Counted from the stretch's first letter, positions 6,661 through 13,776 are shown. The stretch is 18,506 bases of DNA from Candidatus Nealsoniibacteriota bacterium (GCA_016181985.1 JACOYG010000043.1:1-18506); one strand, 5' to 3'. Translations and numbers: made by a program. Notes: generated from the letters alone by a model not told the origin.

Positions 6661-7252
6661 ATTTTCTGTTATCTAGGGAACTGCCGAGCGTTTCTTCGTC
6701 GGCGTATTCGAGTTCGCCGCCGACGGGCAAGCCCCGGCCAAGACGTGTCGTTTTTATGTTTAAAGGTTTTAGCGTACGTTCTAAGTATAGGGCGGTAGCT
6801 TCGCCTTCGGTGGTGGGATTGGTGGCGAGGATGATTTCTTTTACATCCCTAGCTCTCTCCTGCAGTTCTTTTATTCTTAATTTTTCAATATCTTCTTTCA
6901 TCAGCTTGGAAACGGTTCCTCCAAGAATAAAATATCTGCCTTGGTATTTTTTTGTTTTTTCAATGGTCTCCAAGTCAGTTTCTTTTTCTACGACACAAAG
7001 CAGAGCTTTATCTCGGCGGATATCTGAACAAATTTCACAACCCTGAGCCGCGTCGAAGGGCTCAAAGGGCCTGAAACAAAAAGAGCAGAGTTTCACTTCT
7101 TTTTGTAGGGAAGAAATTGATTCCGATAATCGGCCCAACTCTTCTTTGGGTAATTTCAGCAAATGAAAAACAAAACGAACCGCTGTTCTTGGCCCCACTG
7201 TGGGAAATTTAGAAAACTGTTCAATAAGTTTTTGGATGGAAGGAGAATACAT
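6659..7252 (-). CDS. recR: Recombination mediator protein RecR
   Basis: A 197-residue protein of normal RecR length. In order: the helix-hairpin-helix region with FPTVGPRTAVRFVFHLL, a Cys4 zinc finger, a Toprim domain (LCVVEKETDLETIEKT and later ATNPTTEGEATALYL), and the C-terminal TRLGRGLPVGGELEYADEETL signature. RecR with RecO and/or RecF loads RecA onto SSB-coated gaps. The zinc finger is odd: the spacing between Cys pairs is 12 residues (C-x2-C-x12-C-x2-C) rather than the usual 8 or so, because EPFDAAQG is encoded by a palindromic repeat (7041-7070). The gene lies downstream of dnaB on the same strand, separated by a large inverted repeat, and ends in a bidirectional terminator. No clear Shine-Dalgarno site precedes the ATG. 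Confidence 0.96.
   Translation of the reverse strand: MYSPSIQKLIEQFSKFPTVGPRTAVRFVFHLLKLPKEELGRLSESISSLQKEVKLCSFCFRPFEPFDAAQGCEICSDIRRDKALLCVVEKETDLETIEKTKKYQGRYFILGGTVSKLMKEDIEKLRIKELQERARDVKEIILATNPTTEGEATALYLERTLKPLNIKTTRLGRGLPVGGELEYADEETLGSSLDNRK
7041..7070. repeat. Palindromic repeat embedded in the recR zinc-finger coding region
   Basis: CCCTGAGCCGCGTCGAAGGG followed by CTCAAAGGGC. GAGCC (7045-7049) and GGCTC (7059-7063) pair, and the flanks CCC(T) and (A)GGG extend the dyad imperfectly. It resembles the widespread bacterial repeat of the form CCCTGAGC-N3-GTCGAAGGG, known to me from many genomes. It is in frame and encodes EPFDAAQG on the minus strand. Confidence 0.7.
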
Positions 7253-7285
7253 AAATTAAACGATTAAAGATTTACGAAATCCTCT

Positions 7286-7356
7286 CGACGATTATTTCTG
7301 GGAGTCGGACTTCCCCCGTAATTTTGTAGGAAGTCCGACTCCCCAAATATCCGTCG
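7286..7356. repeat. Long inverted repeat between recR and dnaB
   Basis: A perfect 15-bp inverted pair, GGGAGTCGGACTTCC (7300-7314) and GGAAGTCCGACTCCC (7329-7343), around a 14-nt A/T-rich centre. Less perfect outer arms extend to CGACG (7286-7290) and CGTCG (7352-7356). It directly abuts the dnaB stop codon. No T run follows on either strand, so it is not a typical terminator. Each arm has a GTC-N-GAC-type core and the layout copies the doublet at 5237-5282. Confidence 0.9.
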
Positions 7357-10017
7357 TCAGAATTCTTCTGTTATATGAGTTTTATCTAAATTGCGGAAAC
7401 TGGCTCTTTTTTCGTCAAAATACAGCTTTATGCTTCCGGTGGGGCCGTTCCTGTGCTTGGCAATAAGTATTTCCGCTATATTGCTCGGTGTTGTCGCCCC
7501 CCTTTCTTTTTCTCTGTAAATGAAAAGCACGACATCGGCATCTTGTTCCAAACTATTGTGCACTATAATATCGTTTGCGATAAAATTATGGGCCCCCGGC
7601 ACTGTAGCGTCATAAACATTTTCGAGACCCAGTTTTTTAATTGAAACAATTTTATCCCAGAAGATGTCTGAGCTAGCCAGATTATATAAAAGAGGATTTT
7701 TTTCTAAGGATAAGCAAAGTCTCATCATCCTTTCTCTGCTAACCCCATTTTTAAAAATACTGCTGCCGCAATAATGGCTGCCAATGCCTTCTTGAACAGC
7801 TCGCCAGCCAATACCCAGCTCTTCTTTTGCCGGCTCAACAACAGTCTGCCAAACAATTTTAGGGATTACGTCTATATTGGTGTTAGGTTCAATCTCTTTC
7901 AGGGCTTTTAGCATTTCAGATATAATAGTTTTTCTTCCGTCGGCAATACCTACTTGCCTAAGAAATTTTAATTGTTCTTGGGAGCCCTCGACATAGAGAT
8001 AGTACATATTTCTGTATATTTTCGTCTTTTTCTTTTGAGGAACTTCCCTTAGGGAACTTTGAATGCCGATTCTTAAAAGCAAGGATTGGACCTGCTCCGT
8101 TAAGATTTGGCTGCTGCTCGCGTAGTAAATATTACCGGCCGGTTTTCTTCCAGGCAAGCGTTTCCAGCTTAAGTTTCCATCGGTTGACCAAAGGTGTTTA
8201 AGAAAAAGAGAAATTTTATCATCATCACATTGGAAAACCGCTTCCGGCACTTTCTTTTCCCATGAATGAACTAATCCAATATCGAGTTTTTTAAACCAAT
8301 CAGTAATTGGGTGGTGTTTTTGATGGGTAAGGTGATAAGGACTGGTAAGGTAGATATGATGCCAGTTTTTTTGTTTTACTATTTTTCCATTAATGCCGAA
8401 TAATTTTTTGGCTGTTTTTTGCACCGTTTGAATATTTTCTTTATCGCCGCTGGTATAATGGAATGGTTGCTTAGGCAGAATGCAGCCATCTCCTAAAAGA
8501 TGAGCCAACAGCGTTAGCTCTGCGTTTGACATAGGATTTTTTGGAGCTTGCGGCGCCAGTGATCGCGGGAGAGCGATATGATCTTCTGTTTTTAAATCAC
8601 CTAATCTCTTCCAACCGTCTACCATCAAAAATGGATGGTTCGCGGAAGCTTTAATTTTTCTACCGCTTCTTGTTTTAAGTTCATAAATTATTTTTTTACC
8701 GGAGTAGAAGGCCTTAGGCATTTTATGGGCTCGTACCTTATAATCTTCATCAACGGAAAAAATTGGAATAGATTCTTGTTCTTCTCTCTCGGCTAATTTT
8801 TTAATGGTAATTCGTTCACCGGTATCGGCTCTAGTTATAAGAGTATCGCCGGTTAAACAGCCCGATTCTCTCAAGTCGGATAACCTTGGTATTGAGGGCG
8901 TACGGGCCTCAACTGCCCTTGAAAGCTGCGATAAGGCCAAAACAGGCACTTCCAGCTCCCTGGCTAAGCCTTTTAACGCTCTTGATATTTCGGTTACTTG
9001 CTGAACTGGGCTGGCGATGCTGTTTCTCGGCTCCATTAACTGTAAGTAATCAACCACGATCAGCCCCAGGCCCTTATCGGCCTGCAGCCTTCTGGCCATG
9101 GCCCTCATTTGGAGAATATTGGAAGTGGCCGCGTCGTCAATATAAATTGGCGCTTCCGACAATCCGCCCAATGCCTGCTGGATCCTGGTAAAGTCATTAT
9201 CGTCTCCGCTGCTGGACAGTTTTCCCGTTCTTATTTTCCATAAATCAACGCCCGATTGGCTGGCGATCAATCTGTCAACGATTTGATCCTTTGACATTTC
9301 CAAGCTGAATATTCCTACGGGAACCTTCATCTTGGTGGCGATTGATTTGGCGATATCCATGGATAAGGCTGATTTTCCCATAGAGGGCCTGGCGGCTAAA
9401 ATAATTAAATCTGATTTTTGAAGGCCGGCCAGCATACTGTCCAAATCGGCAAACCCTGTTGGCAAACCCCGCAGGGCTCCGTCGTTTTTTGAGAGATTGT
9501 CTATTCTTTCAAAGGCCTCGCCTAAAGCATCTTTAACCGGAAAGAAACGCTGGGTAAGAGATTTTTGCGCTATGCCAAAAACCTTTTTTTCCGCTTGGTC
9601 TAAAAGTTCGTCCACGTCCTCGGTTTCTTTATAGCCCATCAAACCGATGTCGTAAGACGCCTCGATCAAGTCGCGGAGGATTCTTTTCTTTTGAACGATT
9701 CTGGCATAATTTAAAACATGAGTTGCCGTAGGCACCGCGTTGATTAACTCCGTTAAATAGGCGTTGCCGCCGATTTCCGCCAGATTTCCCTTTTCTTTAA
9801 GCCCGGAAGAAACCGAAAGTAAGTCAATGGGCTCGGTTTTTTCAAAGAGATTTTGCATGACGGAATAAATTTCACAATGGATCCCCTTGTAAAAATCTCT
9901 CGGCTGCAAAAAATCAACCACTTTTATAATAGCGTTTTTATCAAGCATCAAGGCACCGAGAAGCGATTTTTCGGCTTCAATATTTTGCGGCGGAAGTTTG
10001 TCGGGCAGTTCGTTCAT
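7357..10017 (-). CDS. dnaB: Replicative DNA helicase DnaB, intein-containing precursor
   Basis: An 886-residue precursor. Residues 1-386 and 822-886 form a normal 451-residue DnaB. The N-terminal domain starts KLPPQNIEAEKSLLGALMLD, and the RecA-like domain has Walker A ARPSMGKS (209-216), Walker B LIVVDYLQL (319-327), the L2/arginine-finger region RLSDLRESG, and after the intein SLEQDADVVLFIYRE. DnaB forms the hexameric helicase that unwinds DNA at the replication fork. An intein of 435 residues (387-821) must splice out before the helicase works. On the minus strand, TTGCCA (10054-10049), an 18-nt spacer and TATAGT (10030-10025) end 7 nt before the ATG, which predicts a near-leaderless mRNA. 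AAGGAG lies directly against the ATG, too close to act as a ribosome binding site. A palindromic repeat follows the stop codon, then recR. Confidence 0.97.
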   Translation of the reverse strand: MNELPDKLPPQNIEAEKSLLGALMLDKNAIIKVVDFLQPRDFYKGIHCEIYSVMQNLFEKTEPIDLLSVSSGLKEKGNLAEIGGNAYLTELINAVPTATHVLNYARIVQKKRILRDLIEASYDIGLMGYKETEDVDELLDQAEKKVFGIAQKSLTQRFFPVKDALGEAFERIDNLSKNDGALRGLPTGFADLDSMLAGLQKSDLIILAARPSMGKSALSMDIAKSIATKMKVPVGIFSLEMSKDQIVDRLIASQSGVDLWKIRTGKLSSSGDDNDFTRIQQALGGLSEAPIYIDDAATSNILQMRAMARRLQADKGLGLIVVDYLQLMEPRNSIASPVQQVTEISRALKGLARELEVPVLALSQLSRAVEARTPSIPRLSDLRESGCLTGDTLITRADTGERITIKKLAEREEQESIPIFSVDEDYKVRAHKMPKAFYSGKKIIYELKTRSGRKIKASANHPFLMVDGWKRLGDLKTEDHIALPRSLAPQAPKNPMSNAELTLLAHLLGDGCILPKQPFHYTSGDKENIQTVQKTAKKLFGINGKIVKQKNWHHIYLTSPYHLTHQKHHPITDWFKKLDIGLVHSWEKKVPEAVFQCDDDKISLFLKHLWSTDGNLSWKRLPGRKPAGNIYYASSSQILTEQVQSLLLRIGIQSSLREVPQKKKTKIYRNMYYLYVEGSQEQLKFLRQVGIADGRKTIISEMLKALKEIEPNTNIDVIPKIVWQTVVEPAKEELGIGWRAVQEGIGSHYCGSSIFKNGVSRERMMRLCLSLEKNPLLYNLASSDIFWDKIVSIKKLGLENVYDATVPGAHNFIANDIIVHNSLEQDADVVLFIYREKERGATTPSNIAEILIAKHRNGPTGSIKLYFDEKRASFRNLDKTHITEEF
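7555..8859 (-). mobile_element. DnaB intein with LAGLIDADG homing endonuclease
   Basis: Residues 387-821 of the DnaB precursor (435 residues). It begins CLTGDTLI with the nucleophile Cys387 and ends with block G IIVHN, followed by Ser822 as the +1 residue. Block B contains SANHPFLMVDGWK (an A/TxxH-type motif), block F is VYDATVPGAHNFIAND. It is inserted in DLRESG^SLEQDAD, the same site as the well-known Synechocystis DnaB intein, to which the splicing blocks look very similar. The centre carries two LAGLIDADG motifs, LLAHLLGDG (Asp510) and LFLKHLWSTDG (Asp613), both with the catalytic acid kept, so the endonuclease may be active. Cys1, the penultimate His and the terminal Asn are all present, so splicing should be functional. 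Confidence 0.96.
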
Positions 10018-10024
10018 CTCCTTA

Positions 10025-10054
10025 ACTATAGCAGATAGATAAAAAATTTGGCAA
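10025..10054 (-). promoter_or_regulatory. Promoter of dnaB (predicted leaderless)
   Basis: On the minus strand TTGCCA, 18-nt spacer, TATAGT, ending 7 nt before ATG at 10017. It is back to back with the plus-strand TTGACA that serves the zinc-ribbon gene. Confidence 0.6.
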
Positions 10055-10056
10055 TA

Positions 10057-10085
10057 TTGACAACCTTAATCTATTATTGTAAGAA
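10057..10085 (+). promoter_or_regulatory. Promoter of the zinc-ribbon gene
   Basis: Consensus TTGACA (10057-10062), a 17-nt spacer and a weak TAAGAA (10080-10085). The predicted leader of about 23 nt contains GGGAGG (10103-10108), a good ribosome binding site 6 nt before ATG 10115. Confidence 0.45.
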
Positions 10086-10114
10086 TCAATAAAGAAGAAC
10101 AAGGGAGGATCATT

Positions 10115-10300
10115 ATGGGAACTCAAGTTTGCGGCGAGGTTTTTGTTCAGTGTCAAAATCCGAGATGTTTAGCAAATGAAACAATGGAAATAGATGAGAA
10201 TGGACATTTGATTGATCATTCCGTAAAGTTTAGGCAAGAAGGAAAAAATATTTACTGCCGGTGCGGCAGTCATGAACTAGTGAAAGTATACAAGTTCTGA
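10115..10300 (+). CDS. Small zinc-ribbon protein of unknown function
   Basis: A 61-residue protein with four cysteines in two pairs, CQNPRC (C13, C18) and YCRC (C48, C50), the pattern of a treble-clef or rubredoxin-like zinc ribbon, separated by a polar segment of 29 residues. The first pair is C-x4-C and the second C-x1-C, both atypical. I do not recognise a named family. The gene has its own TTGACA-type promoter, a leader, and a clear GGGAGG ribosome binding site, so it is very likely real. It is divergent from dnaB, shares the 10018-10114 intergenic region with it, and converges with cysS over a shared terminator hairpin. Possible roles are nucleic acid or protein binding; nothing narrower is supported. 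Confidence 0.75.
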   Translation: MGTQVCGEVFVQCQNPRCLANETMEIDENGHLIDHSVKFRQEGKNIYCRCGSHELVKVYKF

Positions 10301-10307
10301 AATAAAC

Positions 10308-10336
10308 AAAACGCCCCCAGTTATTGGAGGCGTTTT
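10308..10336. terminator. Convergent terminator between the zinc-ribbon gene and cysS
   Basis: AAAACGCCCCC (10308-10318) and GGAGGCGTTTT (10326-10336) pair around a 7-nt loop. The one mismatch on the plus strand becomes a G-U wobble on the minus strand, so it folds better as the cysS terminator. The cysS stop codon lies in the loop. Confidence 0.8.
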
Positions 10337-11610
10337 ACTTTTGGGCCGTCATCGGTATCTTCCACCGACCAGCCGAGTTTTTTTATCTCCTCCCTTATCT
10401 CATCAGCCTTCTGCCATTTTTTTTGTTCCCGGTATTTTTGCCGTTGCTCCAGGAGTTGCTCCACCGGGTGGAGCAACTTTGCGGGAATTTTTTCTGCTTT
10501 AATTTTCGCCAGATTTAAACCCAAAACTTCATCAAAGTCCAGCAATAGGCGATATTTTTCTTTGTCCGCCACTTTTTCATCTTTAATCAAGCTCCACGCT
10601 AAAGCCAAGGCTTTTGGGGTATTTAAGTCGTTATCTAGAGAATCGGCAAATTTTTTCCGGTAATCCTTAATTTTTCCGGCGCTTCGGGTAGGAGACCAAA
10701 CCCCTTTGCGCGTCGGGGTAAATTCTTTTACTTTTTCAATAAGATTATTTAAAGCGTTTTGCGATGCTTCCAGCGATTCCCAGCTAAAATTAAGCCCTTG
10801 TCTGTAGTGCGATGTCATAACTAAATACCTGAAGGACAGGGGATTGTATCCTTTTTGAATAAAATCAGCCGCTAAAATAATGTTGCCCAAACTCTTGCTT
10901 ACCTTAACTTTATTAATTTTAAGCCATTCATTGTGCAGCCAAAAGTTGGCCGTTTGTTTGCCGAAAGCCCCGTAGGCTTGGGCGATTTCGTTAGTGTGGT
11001 GTACGGGGATATGCTCTTTGCCGCCGGTATGGATGTCAAAACGGTTTCCCAGATATTTTGTGGACATGGCGGTGCATTCTATGTGCCAACCAGGAAAGCC
11101 CTTACCCCAGGGGCTGTCCCATTGCATGATATGTTTTGGCTGATTGGTAACCCACAGCAGAAAATCCCACGGCTGTTTTTTTTCCGGATCGATTTCTACT
11201 CGCGAACCGGCATATTGTTTTTTAAGGTTTAATTTGGAAAATTTCGCATAATCGGGAAATTTTGAGGTGTCAAAAACCAGCCCGGTTTTTGTTTGATATG
11301 CAAATCCTTTTTCTTCTATTTTTTTAATCAGATCAATCTGCTCTTTAATGTGTTCCGTCGCGCGGCAAAGGGTGTCGGGTCTTTGGATGTTTAGAAGATC
11401 CATACTCTCCAAAAATTGTCCGATATATTTTTTGGCAATTTCCTGAACGGAAAGTTTTTCTCTCCTGGCTCCTTTTTCCATTTTATCTTCGCCGGCATCT
11501 TCGTCGGAGGTCAAATGTCCGACATCGGTGATGTTCATCACCCAGTTCACTTTATAGCCGGAATATCTCAAAAAGCGGACTAAAATATCCCATTGTATAT
11601 AGGCGTACAT
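10321..11610 (-). CDS. cysS: Cysteinyl-tRNA synthetase, lacking its N-terminal segment
   Basis: The 429-residue frame matches class I CysRS: FLRYSGYKVNWVMNITDVGHL, the catalytic-domain zinc ligands Cys in HIECTAMS and His/Glu in HHTNEIAQ, KVSKSLGN (KMSKS loop), the DALR region DNDLNTPKALALAW and the C-terminal KKWQKADEIREEIKKLGW. CysRS charges tRNA-Cys. The N-terminus is broken: homology continues upstream of ATG 11610 as WNQHIGN, so the HIGH-like ATP motif lies before the annotated start. Going further upstream, the frame loses similarity at about 11631 and hits TGA at about 11672, with no ATG, GTG or TTG between. The usual first 30 or so residues with C-G-P-T-V-Y (first zinc Cys) are absent. 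It is either a pseudogene, a rearranged gene using a non-standard start, or an assembly error. Two palindromic inserts are in frame (10454-10478; 10688-10719). Confidence 0.85.
   Translation of the reverse strand: MYAYIQWDILVRFLRYSGYKVNWVMNITDVGHLTSDEDAGEDKMEKGARREKLSVQEIAKKYIGQFLESMDLLNIQRPDTLCRATEHIKEQIDLIKKIEEKGFAYQTKTGLVFDTSKFPDYAKFSKLNLKKQYAGSRVEIDPEKKQPWDFLLWVTNQPKHIMQWDSPWGKGFPGWHIECTAMSTKYLGNRFDIHTGGKEHIPVHHTNEIAQAYGAFGKQTANFWLHNEWLKINKVKVSKSLGNIILAADFIQKGYNPLSFRYLVMTSHYRQGLNFSWESLEASQNALNNLIEKVKEFTPTRKGVWSPTRSAGKIKDYRKKFADSLDNDLNTPKALALAWSLIKDEKVADKEKYRLLLDFDEVLGLNLAKIKAEKIPAKLLHPVEQLLEQRQKYREQKKWQKADEIREEIKKLGWSVEDTDDGPKVKRLQ
10454..10478. repeat. Perfect 25-nt palindrome inside cysS
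   Basis: AGTTGCTCCACC (10454-10465), one central G, and GGTGGAGCAACT (10467-10478) are perfectly complementary. It is in frame and encodes KLLHPVEQLL, in the linker before the C-terminal CysRS helix pair. The half arm GTTGCTCC also recurs directly upstream at about 10443-10450. Confidence 0.9.
10688..10719. repeat. Palindromic in-frame insert in the cysS linker
   Basis: ACCCC (10700-10704) and GGGGT (10715-10719) flank a 10-nt centre; GGTAGGAGACC at 10688-10698 has short inverted ends. The segment encodes TPTRKGVWSPTRSAG, which looks like extra residues between the helical-bundle start and DNDLNTP of CysRS. The dyad is short, so this is less certain than the 10454 palindrome. Confidence 0.4.
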
Positions 11611-11642
11611 GTTGCCGATATGCTGATTCCAGAGAGGCGAGC

Positions 11643-12464
11643 GTGAAAAGAAAATTTTTTTTGGTTGCGATCATTTCACTTCTAGTCATCTTATGGCCGA
11701 CGAAAGATATCGCGGCCCAATCCCAGACCATCGCAGTTTACCCCCAGAGGGGAAGAATCGGAGAAACGTTTGCCGTATCCGGCAGGGGATTTTCGTCTTT
11801 CAGTTCGGTGAGCGTTCAATTTGCTGAAAATTGGCGCAATATTACGGCCGATTATTACGGCGGGTTTCAAACGTCTTTCTCGGTACCCCCGATAGAATCC
11901 GGAATATATTACATAAAAGCTGATTCCGGCGTTTACACAGTTTTTTCGGTTTATGAAGTTCTTCCGCCGATAATCGCCATATCGCCTCAATTGTTAATGA
12001 TGGGAGATAAGTTGACGATATGGGTCTACGGGGCGATGCCGTTTGATATGGCAAGGGTATACCTCGGCAATAACGAGATTACTCCGAGTCCGATTTCGAT
12101 GGTTGGCCGCGATGGAAGCGTTGTGATAGAAACCATTGTTCCATCCCTTAGCCCGGGAAATTATAATCTCAAGGTTAAGGGAGCAAGGTTCGAAGCGAAT
12201 CTGACAGTAGTTCTTATCCCCGATTCTCCGGGAAAAGTTGAAAATGTTATATCTCCAATTAAGGACAAGGTGGTGAGGATTTGGGGATATTATGCCGGAA
12301 AATGGTATCTTTACGATCCGGCTATTCCTCCAGAACTCAATACCCTCAAGGAATTTATCCCGGCCAGCGGATATTTTCTTCAGGTGAAAGAAGATTGCGA
12401 CTTGGCTGCCGTCGGCAATCGGTCTTACAAGCTCTATAAGGGCTGGAATTTAATCGGCTGGTAA
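11643..12464 (+). CDS. Secreted protein with TIG/IPT-like Ig-fold domains and a C-terminal GWNLIGW module
   Basis: 273 residues. An N-terminal signal peptide (K-R-K, then hydrophobic FFLVAIISLLVILW, about residues 1-25) targets it to the membrane or cell surface. Two beta-rich repeats follow: QTIAVYPQRGRIGETFAVSGRGF and PPIIAISPQLLMMGDKLTIWVYG, both with the P-x-x-G-x-x-hydrophobic-x-h-x-G pattern of IPT/TIG immunoglobulin-like folds. The C-terminal 70 residues (WGYYAGKWYLYDPAIPPELNTL ... GWNLIGW) look like a small module with repeated aromatic residues that I have seen at the ends of surface proteins. Start is GTG 11643, with GAGAGG at 11631-11636 as a likely ribosome binding site; there is no earlier in-frame ATG. 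The gene lies head to head with the truncated cysS and starts just beyond the point where cysS similarity is lost, so its arrival may have removed the cysS start. Confidence 0.8.
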   Translation: MKRKFFLVAIISLLVILWPTKDIAAQSQTIAVYPQRGRIGETFAVSGRGFSSFSSVSVQFAENWRNITADYYGGFQTSFSVPPIESGIYYIKADSGVYTVFSVYEVLPPIIAISPQLLMMGDKLTIWVYGAMPFDMARVYLGNNEITPSPISMVGRDGSVVIETIVPSLSPGNYNLKVKGARFEANLTVVLIPDSPGKVENVISPIKDKVVRIWGYYAGKWYLYDPAIPPELNTLKEFIPASGYFLQVKEDCDLAAVGNRSYKLYKGWNLIGW

Positions 12465-12474
12465 TCAAATAAAA

Positions 12475-12504
12475 AAAGGCCTGCAAATTACTTTGCAGGC
12501 CTTT
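12475..12504. terminator. Bidirectional intrinsic terminator
   Basis: A perfect 13-bp stem, AAAGGCCTGCAAA with TTTGCAGGCCTTT, and a TTAC loop. The minus strand has a long T run after the stem (A7 on the plus strand), so it serves the debranching-enzyme gene best, and probably also ends the TIG-protein transcript. Confidence 0.92.
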
Positions 12505-12507
12505 CGA

Positions 12508-13692
12508 TTATTTATTATTGATTATCAGATCAAGAAGCGCCGCGCTTGACCAAGCTTGGGGGCAGCAGGCCATTTTTTCAGGAATAATTTCACCGGTTTT
12601 TTTGACCCCGAAACATTCCGGCATGAAACCCATGCACTGAAAGGCCTTGATTAAATTGGAACTTAATTCTTCGGCCTCGGTAAAATATCCGGCCTTTTTT
12701 AATCCTTGAATGATAATCCAATTATCGTGAGAAAAAACAGGTCCCTGCACTCGAAAGTCGGGCTTAAAAGAAGGATCTTCGCTGGAAAGAGTCCGAATTC
12801 CATACGGACTCCAAAGATCTTCTTGAGTTAATCTCTCAATAAATGGAGGTATTCTTGATTTTTCAATAATTCCGGTGAAGAGAAGATGTCCGGGATTCGA
12901 GGCATAAATTTTATGCGGCCGTTTCTCGCCATCAAGACAAAAAGCGAAAAAATCTCCCATCCAGAATTTTTCGTCGAAATTTCTTTTAAGATTTTCGGCC
13001 AATTGTTCAAGTTCCTTCCTCGGTTTCCCGAAAATCTCTTTGCTTAGGCCGGCAATTTTTTTATAAGCGAGGTAGGCATAACCCTGTATTTCAACTGCGG
13101 CGACTGGTGAGGAAATCTTATGTGGAGGCTGACGCGGAAAAAGATAGGGCGTATCTTTCCATGCCTGATGGTATAATCCAAACGGATTTTTCCTTTTATA
13201 TTCGATAAAGCCGTCGCCGTCTTTATCGCCAAAATACCTCAGCCAATTTACGGCGGCTTCAATGTTTGGCCAGATTTCTTTTAAGAAATCGGCATCGCCG
13301 GTTTTTTCAAAATAGAAAGCGGCTAAGATTATAAACAGAGGCGTGCTGTCAGCGCTGCCATAATACGGATATCCCAAAAATAATTTAGAAAGAAGGTGTT
13401 TTGGAGTAAGCCCTTCACGGCTCCAGAATTTTACATATTCGTGGATAATCTTGCCCGGTTCCTCTTCATTTTTAATTTTTGATTTTTTGCCTTGAAGTTT
13501 AGCTAAAATTTTTAAGGTGTTTTTTGCAATTTGCGGGTCTATCGTTAACATCTGCCAGCCGACGATTAAAGCGTCGCGGCCGTAAAGAGTATTGTACTTT
13601 GGCAATCCCGCGCGAAAATAGCCTTCCGGCGCTTTTAATTTTTCCAGATCGTCCCGCAGTATTTTTTCCATTTCTCCGTTCGTCGCGTTCAT
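12508..13692 (-). CDS. Amylo-alpha-1,6-glucosidase / glycogen-debranching-like glycoside hydrolase
   Basis: A 394-residue (alpha/alpha)6-barrel type glycosidase. Family signs include GLPKYNTLYGRDALIVGWQML (29-49), EEEPGKIIHE (76-85), YYGSADSTPLFI (110-121, with Asp115), DKDGDGFIEY (156-165), LYHQAWKDTPYLF (173-185) and VQGPVFSHDNW near the C-terminus. These resemble the C-terminal catalytic domain of glycogen-debranching enzymes (GDE_C, GH133-like) and related GH63/GH15-like proteins, which hydrolyse alpha-1,6 branches or terminal glucose. No N-terminal glucanotransferase domain is present, and no signal peptide, so it acts in the cytosol. AAGGAG lies about 10 nt before ATG 13692. It is a single-gene unit ending in the 12475-12504 terminator. 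The family is firm; the exact substrate (glycogen, trehalose or another glucan) is not. Confidence 0.85.
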   Translation of the reverse strand: MNATNGEMEKILRDDLEKLKAPEGYFRAGLPKYNTLYGRDALIVGWQMLTIDPQIAKNTLKILAKLQGKKSKIKNEEEPGKIIHEYVKFWSREGLTPKHLLSKLFLGYPYYGSADSTPLFIILAAFYFEKTGDADFLKEIWPNIEAAVNWLRYFGDKDGDGFIEYKRKNPFGLYHQAWKDTPYLFPRQPPHKISSPVAAVEIQGYAYLAYKKIAGLSKEIFGKPRKELEQLAENLKRNFDEKFWMGDFFAFCLDGEKRPHKIYASNPGHLLFTGIIEKSRIPPFIERLTQEDLWSPYGIRTLSSEDPSFKPDFRVQGPVFSHDNWIIIQGLKKAGYFTEAEELSSNLIKAFQCMGFMPECFGVKKTGEIIPEKMACCPQAWSSAALLDLIINNK

Positions 13693-13741
13693 TTTTAAAA
13701 GTTCTCCTTCTGCGCCTGTTGTGATTTTATCCTGGCATCTT

Positions 13742-13770
13742 TTTACTTTTCTGGCAATTTTTGATAAGAT
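13742..13770 (+). promoter_or_regulatory. Promoter of gtrA (predicted leaderless)
   Basis: TTTACT (13742-13747), a 17-nt spacer and TAAGAT (13765-13770), which ends 6 nt before ATG 13777. No Shine-Dalgarno sequence is available in this space. Confidence 0.55.
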
Positions 13771-13776
13771 GGGGCA

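Noticed and set aside
6639..7046. A 135-codon plus-strand frame over recR
   Set aside because: It starts inside a terminator hairpin and is antisense to a complete RecR.
5237..7356. Palindromic repeats as a CRISPR array
   Set aside because: There are only isolated doublets, with no regular spacers and no cas genes.
8804..9191. Plus-strand open frames of 66-101 codons within dnaB
   Set aside because: They are antisense to a strongly conserved helicase, have no ribosome binding site, and show no family features.
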